Below, piece by piece: positions 23,582 to 34,722 of a DNA stretch of 64,000 nt. Under the pieces are notes generated by a model, which was not told the DNA's origin, searched no databases, and saw only the letters and a list, made by a program, of their open reading frames with translations. The position numbers and the translations under genes are program-made. Within the stretch, counting starts at the first letter, position 1. Each line of letters begins with the position of its first letter. The DNA is from an uncultured Collinsella sp. (lineage in GTDB: Bacteria > Actinomycetota > Coriobacteriia > Coriobacteriales > Coriobacteriaceae), in contig CAJMHR010000006.1 in assembly GCA_905213265.1 (NCBI GenBank), positions 1 to 64,000 of the forward strand. Reading direction: 5' to 3'.

Positions 23582-24445
23582 CTATTGTACGCCGTTGGGA
23601 TAGGCAATGCGCGCGGCAAGACACTCAAGCGCCAGCACCAGGGCAAAGCCGCAGCTTACGTCACTCAAAAAGTGCGCTCCGATCACGATGCGTCCAAAGG
23701 CGACGAACGCCGCAACAACAACCATCGCCCAAAAGATCACGCGGCGACGCGAAGGTTTTTCCTTAAAGGGCGCCGCGGGAAGCCCGGCGAGCATGAGGCC
23801 GATCGCCGCGTGCGCCGTGTGTCCGCTCGCAAACGACTTGAACCCGTCCTTGATCACGCCGGCGGCGATATAAGTCCACTTGTCGGGGTTACCGATCACC
23901 CACCACGGCTGAAAATCGAGTCCCTGCGTCACCTCGATAACGCGCATGCGCGGGCGCGACCACAGCGGCTTGACGATCACGTTGAGGACGATGGCCTGAG
24001 CGACCCACACGACAAGCACCATCAACGCCCAGCGCGTGAGCTCGTCGGGCTCGGTCGCGCGCGTGAGGCGATAGACGATAAGGTTGGCGGCGATAACCAG
24101 CACAAACGTCAGCACCAACTGAGCCGCGATGAGTTTGCCGCCAACCCGCAGGGACGAGACGATTTCGTAGCCGGCCAGGCCAACGTTGACGAGGATGCCA
24201 AGCACGGCGAGCCATTTGCTCCCTCTGGAATCGGGACGCACCGCGCGCACGAGCATAACGCCCGCAATGCTCGCCGTCAGCTCAAACGGCAGCTCGCCAG
24301 CGGCCTCGATAAAGCGGCCGTACATGCTGCCGATATTGAACAGCGCGCTCGAGATTTGGTAATCGAAGAAACTGCCCACGCCCAGACAAAGACACAGGAC
24401 AACCGCGATAATGGCGACATCTTTCTTATAGATGTATCCGAACAT
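23582..24445 (-). CDS. PAP2-family membrane phosphatase
   Basis: This 287-residue protein has at least six hydrophobic segments and the acid phosphatase triad: KPLWSRPR, then SFASGHTAHA, then RIVIGAHFLSDV (catalytic His residues in the last two). Lipid phosphates such as undecaprenyl pyrophosphate or phosphatidate are the usual substrates. It lies downstream of mfd with only the remnant of the structured element between them. Confidence 0.88.
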   Translation of the reverse strand: MFGYIYKKDVAIIAVVLCLCLGVGSFFDYQISSALFNIGSMYGRFIEAAGELPFELTASIAGVMLVRAVRPDSRGSKWLAVLGILVNVGLAGYEIVSSLRVGGKLIAAQLVLTFVLVIAANLIVYRLTRATEPDELTRWALMVLVVWVAQAIVLNVIVKPLWSRPRMRVIEVTQGLDFQPWWVIGNPDKWTYIAAGVIKDGFKSFASGHTAHAAIGLMLAGLPAAPFKEKPSRRRVIFWAMVVVAAFVAFGRIVIGAHFLSDVSCGFALVLALECLAARIAYPNGVQ

Positions 24446-24469
24446 GCTTTCCTTTCGATGGAGCCAGAG

Positions 24470-24498
24470 TGCCCAAATGGGGCGTTTGCAGCGTCGAC
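24470..24498. repeat. Remnant of the structured element (copy C)
   Basis: TGCCCAAATG matches copy B, and the following GGGGCGTTTGCAGCGTCGAC (20 bases) is identical to copy A. Only the 3' part is present, directly after the mfd stop codon. Confidence 0.6.
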
Positions 24499-24501
24499 CC
24501 G

Positions 24502-27500
24502 TTAGTCGTCGTCACTAGCACCCAACTGTTGCAGCAGCATGAGCGCCGCGGCCACCGGGCCGGTGCCGTCGTTGGCGTCGAGGCCGCGACCCAGGCCGCT
24601 GCCCGCACCGGCGCCCGCCTTGTAGGGCACCGACAGCTTGCGGCTCTTGGGAAAGTTCACCGCACCATAGCGGGTCTTAAGCTCAAAGGCCACCTTCTTG
24701 GGCACGTCGACGCCCAAAAACGTGATGCGACCGCCGCTGAGCGTGACGCTCTCGAGCCCCAGGCGCTCGCCGCGAATGCGGATGCGCGCGCGATTGAACA
24801 GGTTGAGTCCCGCCAACGGCAGCTCACCATGCGCGGCCTCGGTCTCTTCCTGCACCTCGTCAATGCTCTCCAGGTCCTCGGCCGCTGCGAGCTTACGGTA
24901 CACGAGCACGCGCTGGTCCACCGCCGGCAGGTACTCCTCGGACAAGAAGTAGTCGGCCGGCAGGTTAATACCCACGCTCGCCGCCTCCACGCCGGCGTCG
25001 TCATCGCCGCGCGCCTCGGCCACGGCCTGGCCCAGCATCTGCGTAAACAGATCAAAGCCCACGCTCGACAGGTTGCCGTGCTGCTCGGCTCCCATAAGCG
25101 AACCGGCGCCACGGATCTCTAGGTCGCGCATGGCGATGCGCATGCCGCTGCCCAGGTCCTGGAACTCGGAAAGTGCGGTCAGGCGCGCCGTTGCCTCCTC
25201 GGTGAGCGGCAGCTCGCCGGGGAACATAAAGTACGCGTAGGCCTGCGTGGCAGAGCGGCCCACACGGCCCTTGAGCTGGTAGAGCTGCGCCAGGCCAAGG
25301 CGCTGCGAGTCTTCGATGATCAGCGTGTTGGCCGTTGCGTTGTCGATGCCGCTCTCCACGATGGTCGTGGCGATGAGCACATCGATCTTTTTGGTCGCGA
25401 ACTCAATCATCACGTCCTCGACCTCGCGCGGGCTCATCTTGCCGTGTGCCACGCCCACGCGCGCCTCGGGCGCGGCCTCATGCACGCGCGCCACGGCGTC
25501 ATCGATGGTCTTAACGCGGTTGGACACGTAGTACACCTGGCCGCCGCGGCCCACCTCCAGGCGAATCGCCGCGCTCACCACATCGGGGTCGTACTCCCCC
25601 ACGTGCACGATCACGGGACGACGCCCGGTCGGCGGCGTGGTGATCAGGCTCATATCGCGCACGCCGCTCGTAGCCATCTGCATGGTACGCGGGATAGGCG
25701 TGGCCGAAAGCGTGAGCACGTCAATCTGCTCGCGCAGGTTCTTGAGCTGCTCCTTGTGCTGCACGCCAAAGCGTTGTTCCTCGTCAATGATCACCAGGCC
25801 CAGGTTTTTGGGGTTCACATCGGCCGAAAGCAGGCGGTGCGTGCCGATAAGCACGTCAATCGTGCCCTCGGCGAACGCCTTGAGTGCGCGCTTTTGCTGC
25901 GCCGGTGTGCGGAAGCGGCTGAGCACCTCGACCTCAAGGCCAAACGGAGCAAAGCGCTCAAAGAACGTCTCGTAGTGCTGCTGGGCCAGAATGGTCGTGG
26001 GGCAGAGCACCATGACCTGGCGGCCGGAGTCAACGCACTTAAACGCCGCGCGCAGAGCGACCTCGGTCTTGCCAAAGCCCACGTCGCCGCACAGCAGGCG
26101 GTCCATGGGCTTGGGCGCCTCCATGTCGGCCTTAATGTCGGCGATGGCCTCCAGCTGGTCGCGCGTCTCGTCGTAAGGGAAGCTCTGCTCCATCTCGATC
26201 TGCTCGGGCGTGTCGGGCGGGCAGGCGATACCGGTAATCGACGAGCGGCGCGTATACAGATCGACCAGGTCAAACGCCAGCTTTTTGGCGTTCTTGCGTG
26301 CCTTGTTGGTGGCACGCGTCCAGTCGGCGGTATTGAGCCTGGTCAGGCGCGGCTTGTCACCGTCGGGACCGACGTATCGCGTGATGCGGTCGACCTGCTC
26401 GAGCGGCACGTAGAGCTTGTCGCCGTCGGCATATTCCAGCAAAAAGTAGTCGCGCTCCTTGCCGCCCACTTCTTGGCGCGCGATCTCGCTAAAGAGTGCG
26501 ATGCCGTGAGTGGCGTGCACCACGTAGTCGCCCGGCTTAAACGGGAATGTGATCTGCGTAATGTCCACCTTGCGGCGGCTGCGCGCGCGGTTGGCGTCCA
26601 TGCGGGCGTTGAGGTCGGCAATCGAGAACACGGCCAGGTTGGCATCGGGCACCACCACGCCCTGCGGCAGAGCGGCATCGACAAAGGTCACGCGTCCGCG
26701 CGAGATAGTAGGCACGGCGGCGCCGGCGGCTGCCTGGGCGGCACCTGCCTCGAGCGAGCGGGCGCTGAGCGCATCGGCCTTGCGCTCGCGAATTGCAGCA
26801 TGGGCATCCTGACGGGCAGCACGGTCGGCAGAATCTGCCGCCGCCACGCGCACGCGCTCGCCAATGACGCCGGCGTTTTCGGGCGCCGCGGTCAGCGATT
26901 CCTCAAAGGTAATGCCCTCGTCGCCAAAGGTGAGCTCCATCGACTCGCGCGCACCGCGGTCGGGAATGGCAAACACGCAGGCGTAACGCTTGCCCACGAC
27001 TTCCTGAATGCGCGTCATAAAGCGATTGTCCGAACCCGCGATGGCCGGCTGCTCAATCTTGAGCTCGGCCGTAACCGCACCGCCGGCACGGATGAGGCTT
27101 ACGTAGTTCAGGCGCTGCTGAGCACCAAAATCGAGCTGCTGGGCACGTACATACAGGCCATCCAGTCGGTCGACCCCCGCCTCGCCGGCACGGGCCTCGA
27201 TATCCTCGTAGGCACGCAGGCAATCGTCGAACAGCGAGCGCGGCTCGGACAGCACCACGAGCGCCTTGCCGCTCACGTGCGCCAGCGGGCTCACGGTCTG
27301 GCCGTACATCACCGGCAAAAAGCGGTCGAGCTTGGGCGTGACGATACGCGCATCCACCATCTCGAGCAGCGCTGCCAGTTTGCTGTCGTCCTGGCTGGCG
27401 CGATAAAGCGCCACATGCATGTTGTGGACGGCCTCGTCGGTAAGCGCCAGCTCACGGCAGGGGAAGATCTCGATGCTGTCCTCGTTGCCGATGGTCTGCC

Positions 27501-28134
27501 CCGTTGAGCTCACCATGCGACGGATGCGATCGATCTCGTCGCCGAAGAACTCGATGCGCACGGGCGCTTTTTCCTGCGCGGGGAACACCTCGACGGTGTC
27601 GCCGTGCACGCGGAACAGACCAGGCGCGTCGGCGGCGCCGGCATTGGTGTAGCCCATGCCCACCAGGCGCTGCGGCACCTCGTCAAAAGGAATCTCCTCG
27701 CCCACCGCGAAGGTCGTGGACTCCCAGTAGCGACTCTCGACTGGCGGCACGCAACGCAGCAACGCGCGGGCCGAGGCGACCATGATGCAGTTGTCACCGC
27801 GAACGATGCGTCCCAGGGCCTCGCAGCGCTGGGCAACCACAGCATCGTCGGGCGCCTGCTCGCGCCACGGATAGTCCTTGCGCTCGGGAAAACGGCACAC
27901 GTGTGCCAGACCCACGTAGGCGGCAAGGCTGCGCGCGGCGCGATCGGCCGCATCCTCGCCGCTCACAATGTAGACCGTCGGGCGCGGACGGCGCGCAAAC
28001 TGGGCGGCCGCCATAAGCGTGCGACCCGACTGCGACACGGCCAGCGTCACGTCCTCGCCGGCATCGAGTCCGACCTCGACGGTCTGCAGCGCCTCGGCAG
28101 TGTAGAGCTGCGCGGCTATACGGTGAATGAGCAT
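24502..28134 (-). CDS. mfd: Transcription-repair coupling factor Mfd
   Basis: This 1210-residue ATPase removes stalled RNA polymerase and recruits UvrA. It has the UvrB-like N-terminal modules, the RNA polymerase-interacting domain (FKPGDYVVHATHGIALF) and the RecG-like motor with Walker A CGDVGFGKTEVALRAAFK and DEEQRFGVQHKEQL. The helicase motif GRVGRSATQAYAYF and a C-terminal D7 domain follow. An Ala-rich insertion (around residues 430-480, with SADRAARQDAHAAIRER) precedes the interaction domain. The ATG at 28134 follows GGAGGAACAGC; upstream starts have no such site. Large open frames on the other strand are shadows. Confidence 0.95.
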   Translation of the reverse strand: MLIHRIAAQLYTAEALQTVEVGLDAGEDVTLAVSQSGRTLMAAAQFARRPRPTVYIVSGEDAADRAARSLAAYVGLAHVCRFPERKDYPWREQAPDDAVVAQRCEALGRIVRGDNCIMVASARALLRCVPPVESRYWESTTFAVGEEIPFDEVPQRLVGMGYTNAGAADAPGLFRVHGDTVEVFPAQEKAPVRIEFFGDEIDRIRRMVSSTGQTIGNEDSIEIFPCRELALTDEAVHNMHVALYRASQDDSKLAALLEMVDARIVTPKLDRFLPVMYGQTVSPLAHVSGKALVVLSEPRSLFDDCLRAYEDIEARAGEAGVDRLDGLYVRAQQLDFGAQQRLNYVSLIRAGGAVTAELKIEQPAIAGSDNRFMTRIQEVVGKRYACVFAIPDRGARESMELTFGDEGITFEESLTAAPENAGVIGERVRVAAADSADRAARQDAHAAIRERKADALSARSLEAGAAQAAAGAAVPTISRGRVTFVDAALPQGVVVPDANLAVFSIADLNARMDANRARSRRKVDITQITFPFKPGDYVVHATHGIALFSEIARQEVGGKERDYFLLEYADGDKLYVPLEQVDRITRYVGPDGDKPRLTRLNTADWTRATNKARKNAKKLAFDLVDLYTRRSSITGIACPPDTPEQIEMEQSFPYDETRDQLEAIADIKADMEAPKPMDRLLCGDVGFGKTEVALRAAFKCVDSGRQVMVLCPTTILAQQHYETFFERFAPFGLEVEVLSRFRTPAQQKRALKAFAEGTIDVLIGTHRLLSADVNPKNLGLVIIDEEQRFGVQHKEQLKNLREQIDVLTLSATPIPRTMQMATSGVRDMSLITTPPTGRRPVIVHVGEYDPDVVSAAIRLEVGRGGQVYYVSNRVKTIDDAVARVHEAAPEARVGVAHGKMSPREVEDVMIEFATKKIDVLIATTIVESGIDNATANTLIIEDSQRLGLAQLYQLKGRVGRSATQAYAYFMFPGELPLTEEATARLTALSEFQDLGSGMRIAMRDLEIRGAGSLMGAEQHGNLSSVGFDLFTQMLGQAVAEARGDDDAGVEAASVGINLPADYFLSEEYLPAVDQRVLVYRKLAAAEDLESIDEVQEETEAAHGELPLAGLNLFNRARIRIRGERLGLESVTLSGGRITFLGVDVPKKVAFELKTRYGAVNFPKSRKLSVPYKAGAGAGSGLGRGLDANDGTGPVAAALMLLQQLGASDDD

Positions 28135-28159
28135 GCTGTTCCTCCGGCATCGCAACGCC

Positions 28160-28188
28160 AAAAGCCCGCCGGGGCAAGCTCGGCGGGT
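28160..28188 (-). terminator. Terminator between nth and mfd
   Basis: On the minus strand CCCGCCG pairs with CGGCGGG and is followed by CTTTTGG. It probably ends the ABC-nth transcript. Confidence 0.75.
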
Positions 28189-28291
28189 CGTACGTCAAAT
28201 ACATTGCCTGTCATGGTAGCGCATGGAGAGGACTCCGGCTCAAGGGCAAACCCAGCCCCGCAAAAAACGCCAGACGAAGATGCGTTCCGCC

Positions 28292-28957
28292 CTACCCCGC
28301 TACGCGCACGCTGGGGCACAAATCTGCCAGCGGACACTCGTCACACTTGGGCTTGCGGGCATCGCAGATCTCGCGACCAAAGGTGATCCACTGATGGTTG
28401 ACCGACTCCCAATACTCGTGCGGCAAAATCTTGAGCAGATCCTGCTCGGTCTTGAGCGGCTCCTTGGCATGCGTCTTGGGACTCAGCATCAGGCGGTGCG
28501 CAATGCGGTTGACGTGCGTGTCCACCGCGATGCCCTCGACAATGCCAAACCCCACGTTGAGCACGATGTTCGCCGTTTTGCGCCCCACACCCGGCAGCTT
28601 GACGAGCTCCTTCATGTCGGCCGGCACCTCGCCGCCGTAATCGGCAACGATCATCTGCGCGGCCTCCACGGCGTGCTTGGCCTTGCTCTTATAAAAGCCG
28701 AGTGACTTGATGGTGTCTGCCACGTCAGCCACGCTCGCCCCGGCCATGGCCTCGGGCGTGGGCCACTGGGCAAACAGCCGCGGCGTCACCTTGTTGACCT
28801 GCGCATCGGTCGTTTGCGCCGAGAGCAGCACCGCGATCAGCAGGCGGAAGGGATTCTCGTGGTCCAAAAAGCACTCGACCGGGCCATAGCGACGGTTGAG
28901 GCGCTCACACACCTCGATGGCGCGCTCGCGCTTGGCGGCATTGGTCTCGCGTGGCAT
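28292..28957 (-). CDS. nth: Endonuclease III
   Basis: This 221-residue DNA glycosylase/AP lyase repairs oxidised pyrimidines. It has the helix-hairpin-helix LPGVGRKTANIVLNVGFG with the catalytic Lys, the catalytic Asp in AVDTHVNRI, and the [4Fe-4S] Cys pattern C-X6-C-X2-C-X5-C (CDARKPKCDECPLADLC) at the C-terminus. The ATG at 28957 follows GAGGAG. It follows the ABC exporter gene by 63 bases on the same strand. Confidence 0.95.
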   Translation of the reverse strand: MPRETNAAKRERAIEVCERLNRRYGPVECFLDHENPFRLLIAVLLSAQTTDAQVNKVTPRLFAQWPTPEAMAGASVADVADTIKSLGFYKSKAKHAVEAAQMIVADYGGEVPADMKELVKLPGVGRKTANIVLNVGFGIVEGIAVDTHVNRIAHRLMLSPKTHAKEPLKTEQDLLKILPHEYWESVNHQWITFGREICDARKPKCDECPLADLCPSVRVAG

Positions 28958-29020
28958 AACGACTCCTCGGCTCAACGGCACAATAAACTTATGGGCACAA
29001 TTGTCCCACGTCCGAGACGC

Positions 29021-30823
<1,803 letters not shown>

Positions 30824-30898
30824 GGACTTCCTTTCGCGTCTGATAGGGCGAAACGCCATTGTTGCACACTAAAGCGCACTTCAGGCAAGTGCGACGCG

Positions 30899-30932
30899 AA
30901 AAGCGCCCGCGCCCCGCGCTTGCGCAGGCGCC
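30899..30932 (-). terminator. Probable terminator after rmuC
   Basis: On the minus strand GGCGCC pairs with GGGCGC across a GC-rich loop and is followed by TTTTCG. The stem is interrupted. Confidence 0.45.
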
Positions 30933-30949
30933 CCGCCGTCTTGTTGCAA

Positions 30950-32305
30950 TTAGTCCTCGTCTTCTTGGTCTGTGGGAAGGCCTGCGGGCGTGAGTCCCAA
31001 GATCTCATCGGCTTGGTCGGCGTCTTCCAGCGCGTCGATGTCCTTGAGCTTGCGCTCCATGACGTTGGTGCGCGTGGTAATGATGCCCTCGACCGTTTTG
31101 CCCGCGGTCTCGATCTGCTGCTGGGCGCGGCGCAGCGCCTTTTGATAGCGCGGCAGCTCGGCCTTGACAGCGGAGAGCACGCGCAGCACATCGTCGGTGC
31201 GTTTTTGCAGCTTAAACGTTTGGTAACTCATCTGCAGGCTGTTGAGGATGGCCGCCATGGTGCTGGGACCGGCAACGTTGACGTGATAGTCGCGGCCCAG
31301 GGTCTCGATAAGCCCGGGGCGGTTGACGACCTCGGCGTACAGTCCCTCAAACGGCACGAACATGATGCCAAAGTTGGTCGTTGCCGGCACACTCAGGTAC
31401 TTTTCGCAGATGTCCTTGGCCTCGCGCTTGACCATGGTGTCGAGCGTCTTGCGCGCAGCCGCCACGGTCTCCGCATCGCCCGACTCCTGCGCGTCGAGCA
31501 AGTGCTCGTACGCGTCGCCCGGAAACTTGGAGTCAATCGGCAGCAGCACGGGGTCGCCCTCGTCCACCGGCAGCTTGACAGCAAACTCAACGCGCTCCGA
31601 GGCGCCGGGCTTGGTGGCGACGTTTTCCAGATACTGGTCGGGTGTAAGGATGTCCGCCAGAATTGCACCCAGCTGCACCTCGCCCAAAATGCCGCGCGCC
31701 TTCACGTTGCCCAGCACGCGCTTAAGGTCGCCCACGCCGGTGGCGATGGACTGCATGTCGCCCAGACCCTTGTACACGGCCTCGAGCTGGTCGCTCACCT
31801 GCTTAAACGATGCCGACAGGCGATCGTTGAGCGTGCGGGAGAGCTTCTCGTCCACCGTTGCGCGCATTTGATCGAGCTGCACGTTATTGTCTTTGCGGAT
31901 GGCACCCAGCTGAGCATCGACCGTCTCGCGCACCTTGTCCAGGCGATGCTCGATGCCCTCGCGATTGGCACCGAGCTGTTGGGCCGTCTCGCGGCGCAGG
32001 TCATCCATCCGGTCACCAGCTTGCGAAAACTCACGTGCGATGGTCAGGTAACGTTGCTGCTCCACGGCCGCATCTGTCGTCTGCTGCTGCGCGATGGCAT
32101 TGGCCGTGCGGCGAGTTTCGGCCAGCGCGACGTTCAGGGCATCGAGCGCGTTGTTGGCCTGTTCGAGTGCTGCCAGCGTTTCCGCGCTACTGTCGCCACG
32201 CTCCCGCAACTCGGCACGCAGGCTCTTGAGCTGGAGGGCGCAAGCCACAGCAACCCCCACCGCCACCAAGGCGATCACAACAAGCACAATATCAATAGCA
32301 GACAT
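30950..32305 (-). CDS. rmuC: DNA recombination protein RmuC family
   Basis: This 451-residue protein has an N-terminal transmembrane segment (IDIVLVVIALVAVGVAVACAL), a long coiled coil to about residue 190, then the RmuC core (VKARGILGEVQLGAILADIL, LLPIDSKFPGDAYEHLL, TNFGIMFVPFEGLYAEV). RmuC limits inversion and recombination at short repeats. The ATG at 32305 lies just before the membrane segment. The acidic C-terminus (DQEDED) is outside the core. Confidence 0.92.
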   Translation of the reverse strand: MSAIDIVLVVIALVAVGVAVACALQLKSLRAELRERGDSSAETLAALEQANNALDALNVALAETRRTANAIAQQQTTDAAVEQQRYLTIAREFSQAGDRMDDLRRETAQQLGANREGIEHRLDKVRETVDAQLGAIRKDNNVQLDQMRATVDEKLSRTLNDRLSASFKQVSDQLEAVYKGLGDMQSIATGVGDLKRVLGNVKARGILGEVQLGAILADILTPDQYLENVATKPGASERVEFAVKLPVDEGDPVLLPIDSKFPGDAYEHLLDAQESGDAETVAAARKTLDTMVKREAKDICEKYLSVPATTNFGIMFVPFEGLYAEVVNRPGLIETLGRDYHVNVAGPSTMAAILNSLQMSYQTFKLQKRTDDVLRVLSAVKAELPRYQKALRRAQQQIETAGKTVEGIITTRTNVMERKLKDIDALEDADQADEILGLTPAGLPTDQEDED

Positions 32306-32429
32306 AGACTCCGCCCAACAAACCCAATCGAGCACCAATCAAAACCGCGATCAATCTTACCCCGCCATACACACGGATCACTCACTGCCTTGCAGACAAA
32401 TTTCTCTTAGAGCCGCGGACGCTAAAACG

Positions 32430-32864
32430 CTAGCTCTCCCAGCCGGCGCGGATTGTTGTTATGACATCGCCTAGGCGCTGGCCGAGGGCTGACAGATGTT
32501 GGAGCACTTCGCTGGGCGAAGCACCGTTGAGGATGCAGGTGAGCGCATACGAGACCAAGAAAATCGCCGCAAGTCCTAGCGGAATGAGCACGATCATCGC
32601 CAATGTGCGCAGGCGCTGGCCCACGCGGCGACGACGCGCACGACGCTTGTCGAACGCGAGCTCCTGCGCATATGAATCTTGCTGTACGGAATAGGCCTCT
32701 GGTGCCGATTCGCACCCGGGCACAGCTGCAGGTACAGCAGCGGGCACGACATTTTGCGCAAAGGGCTGGGCTGCCGCCCCTTGCATTTGCATCTCCATGA
32801 GTCGTTGCTGCTGACGCAGCATGCGCTCAGCTTGTTGCTGCGGAGTCTCAAGAAACAGATCCAT
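32430..32864 (-). CDS. Hypothetical Gln-rich protein with one membrane segment
   Basis: This 144-residue protein is not recognised. The N-terminus is rich in Gln and Met (PQQQAERMLRQQQRLMEMQM). A basic stretch (DKRRARRRRVGQRLR) precedes one strong transmembrane helix (MIVLIPLGLAAIFLVSYALT) and an amphipathic tail. The positive-inside rule would put the N-terminus in the cytoplasm. GGAGGCC lies before the ATG at 32864. It is upstream of rmuC on the same strand. Coding is supported by the ribosome binding site and a sensible membrane topology. Confidence 0.7.
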   Translation of the reverse strand: MDLFLETPQQQAERMLRQQQRLMEMQMQGAAAQPFAQNVVPAAVPAAVPGCESAPEAYSVQQDSYAQELAFDKRRARRRRVGQRLRTLAMIVLIPLGLAAIFLVSYALTCILNGASPSEVLQHLSALGQRLGDVITTIRAGWES

Positions 32865-33115
32865 GCTGGCCTCCAAAACCGGAGCATTCGATGCTTACGA
32901 CCAGCATCCCGCACCGCCATGACCGCGACAACGCAATCGCCGGCAATAGCCACAAAGTTTCTTTTGCTCAAAAGCTGTCGAAAAGCTCAACAACTCCCCT
33001 ACCAGCACTTTCTCTGAGCTTTTTTCGTCAGCAATCTTTTGGCCTTCCACCCTTACGCCAACTGACCAAAATCTAACCAATAGCTTGACGAAAATTGTGG
33101 AGACCGGGACCCCAC

Positions 33116-33143
33116 ACAAAATGCGCCGCCCCAAAGGGGCGGC
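33116..33143 (-). terminator. Terminator after the membrane protein gene at 33164
   Basis: GCCGCCCC pairs with GGGGCGGC around AAA. On the minus strand GCATTTTGTG follows. Confidence 0.65.
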
Positions 33144-33163
33144 ACACAAACTTCTAATCAGCC

Positions 33164-33796
33164 TTACATGCCCGCAAGGCCTCGGGCGGCGGTGGCGCAT
33201 ATAAACGCCAAGACGAGAATCACGAGCGAGCCCGCGATGTCTGCCAGCACGCCCATTGCACGACGCTCAAACAACCAGCTCTCAAAGTGCGGGGCAACGT
33301 TGCGCCAGACACGCCACAGCAAGATGCCCATGCCGATGACGCCCGGGATATTGAGCAGTAGGATCTCGGAGCACAAAAGACCGATCAGGTTGCCGGCGAC
33401 AAAACCAGCGTCGCCCTCGCAGTATTTGCGGTAGACCATATACAGCATGTACGCCACAAACGGCTGCAAGCACGCAGAAATAAACGTAACCACCATCGAG
33501 GGCTCCTGCGAAAAGACCTCGGTGAGCTTATCCACGCTCGTGGCATCCTTAGAGGCCAGGAACAGGCCAATGACCACCACAGGCACCACGCCCAAGATGA
33601 CCTCGACCATCGTGAACAGCTTGGCAGTCAAATCCTCACTAGCCGAATTCAAATGGGGCGCCCACTCAGGATGAGCATGCGCGCCGACTTTCTTGTCCTT
33701 CTCAGCACGATCGGCCTTTTTACCCTCGGCAACCCGACGACCAGGATCCTTGCGAGTTCCCGCCGCAGCAACCCGAGCCCGAGACTTCTTACCCAT
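33164..33796 (-). CDS. Hypothetical four-helix membrane protein
   Basis: This 210-residue protein has a highly basic N-terminus (GKKSRARVAAAGTRKDPGRR) and about four hydrophobic segments: VILGVVPVVVIGLFLA, VVTFISACLQPFVAYMLYMV, AGNLIGLLCSEILLLNIPGV and AGSLVILVLAFICATAA. I do not recognise a family with confidence. The ATG at 33796 follows GAGGTG. It stands alone with a terminator. Confidence 0.75.
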   Translation of the reverse strand: MGKKSRARVAAAGTRKDPGRRVAEGKKADRAEKDKKVGAHAHPEWAPHLNSASEDLTAKLFTMVEVILGVVPVVVIGLFLASKDATSVDKLTEVFSQEPSMVVTFISACLQPFVAYMLYMVYRKYCEGDAGFVAGNLIGLLCSEILLLNIPGVIGMGILLWRVWRNVAPHFESWLFERRAMGVLADIAGSLVILVLAFICATAARGLAGM

Positions 33797-33880
33797 AACC
33801 AACACCTCACAAGAGGAAACGAATAGCCAACGCTACCCAGTGTACCCTCTAAGCAACGTCACCGCCCCAACCGGCCCCCA

Positions 33881-33909
33881 CAAAAACGTGCAGCCCCATA
33901 AGGGGCGGC
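33881..33909 (-). terminator. Probable terminator downstream of rubrerythrin
   Basis: GCAGCCCC pairs with GGGGCGGC (one mismatch) around ATAA, with GTTTTTG following on the minus strand. It lies beyond the long inverted repeat at 33962-34047. Confidence 0.5.
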
Positions 33910-33961
33910 ACAAAAACTTTTTTATCAGCTTTTCTGTAGCGAGCACGCGACGACCCAAAGC

Positions 33962-34047
33962 GGGCCGGGAGGGCCGGACTCCCTTCCCTCAACGCGACCC
34001 TGCGAAGCCGTGAGCGAGGAGGGAAGGTAGTCCGGCCCTCCCGGCCC
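33962..34047. repeat. Long inverted repeat, 28 of 29 positions paired
   Basis: Arms 33962-33980 and 34029-34047 (start GGGCCGGGAGGGCCGG) pair perfectly for 19 bp. After one mismatch, CCTTCCCTC pairs with GAGGGAAGG. The loop is 28 bases. It sits just after the rubrerythrin gene. Confidence 0.85.
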
Positions 34048-34068
34048 AGCTCACGCTAGCGCCAAGCG

Positions 34069-34608
34069 CTAGTAGTTCACCACCTGCTCCTCAAAGTACG
34101 CCTTCGGGTGGTTACACACCGGGCACACCTCAGGCGCCTCGGCACCGACGTGCAGGTGCCCGCAGTTCAGGCACTTCCACACCTTCACGCCCTCACGCTC
34201 AAACACCTCGCCCGACTCGATGCGCTCGACGAGTTTGTTGTAGCGCTCCTCGTGGGCCTTCTCGACGGCGGCGACGCCACGGAACTTCTCGGCGATCTCG
34301 GCAAAGCCCTCCTCCTCGGCGGTCTTGGCGAACTCGTCGTACATCGTGGTCCACTCGTAGTTCTCGCCCGCGGCGGCGTCACGCAGGTTGTCCAGAGTGC
34401 CCGGAACGGCGCCGTCGTGCAGATACTTAAACCACAGCTTGGCATGCTCGGACTCGTTGCCCGCCGTCTCGGCAAAGATATTCGAGATCTGAACGTAGCC
34501 GTCCTTTTTGGCCTTGGAGGCATAGTAGCGATACTTGGTGTGTGCCTGGGACTCACCGGCAAAAGCGGTCTCGAGGTTCTTCTTGGTTTGGGAATTCTCA
34601 AAATCCAT
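34069..34608 (-). CDS. Rubrerythrin
   Basis: This 179-residue protein has an N-terminal four-helix diiron domain ([46 protein letters not shown]) and a C-terminal rubredoxin-like iron site ([10 protein letters not shown], then [11 protein letters not shown]). It reduces hydrogen peroxide in anaerobes. GAAGGGAAG precedes the ATG at 34608; an upstream TTG is less likely. It stands alone. Confidence 0.96.
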   Translation of the reverse strand: MDFENSQTKKNLETAFAGESQAHTKYRYYASKAKKDGYVQISNIFAETAGNESEHAKLWFKYLHDGAVPGTLDNLRDAAAGENYEWTTMYDEFAKTAEEEGFAEIAEKFRGVAAVEKAHEERYNKLVERIESGEVFEREGVKVWKCLNCGHLHVGAEAPEVCPVCNHPKAYFEEQVVNY

Positions 34609-34722
34609 AGGTGTACTTCCCTTCAACGCATGCCGCCCGTAGGCTTCGAGCGGCCTCGTCTTTAGGATGCCCTCATGCCGAGAATTTAAACCTTACAATC
34701 CCGTTCTTCAGATTTGAGCGAG

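Noticed and set aside
25444..27507. 687-codon open frame on the + strand over mfd
   Set aside because: Antisense shadow of mfd; no ribosome binding site and no recognisable domain.
30920..32410. 496-codon open frame on the + strand over rmuC
   Set aside because: Antisense shadow; rmuC on the minus strand has all family motifs.
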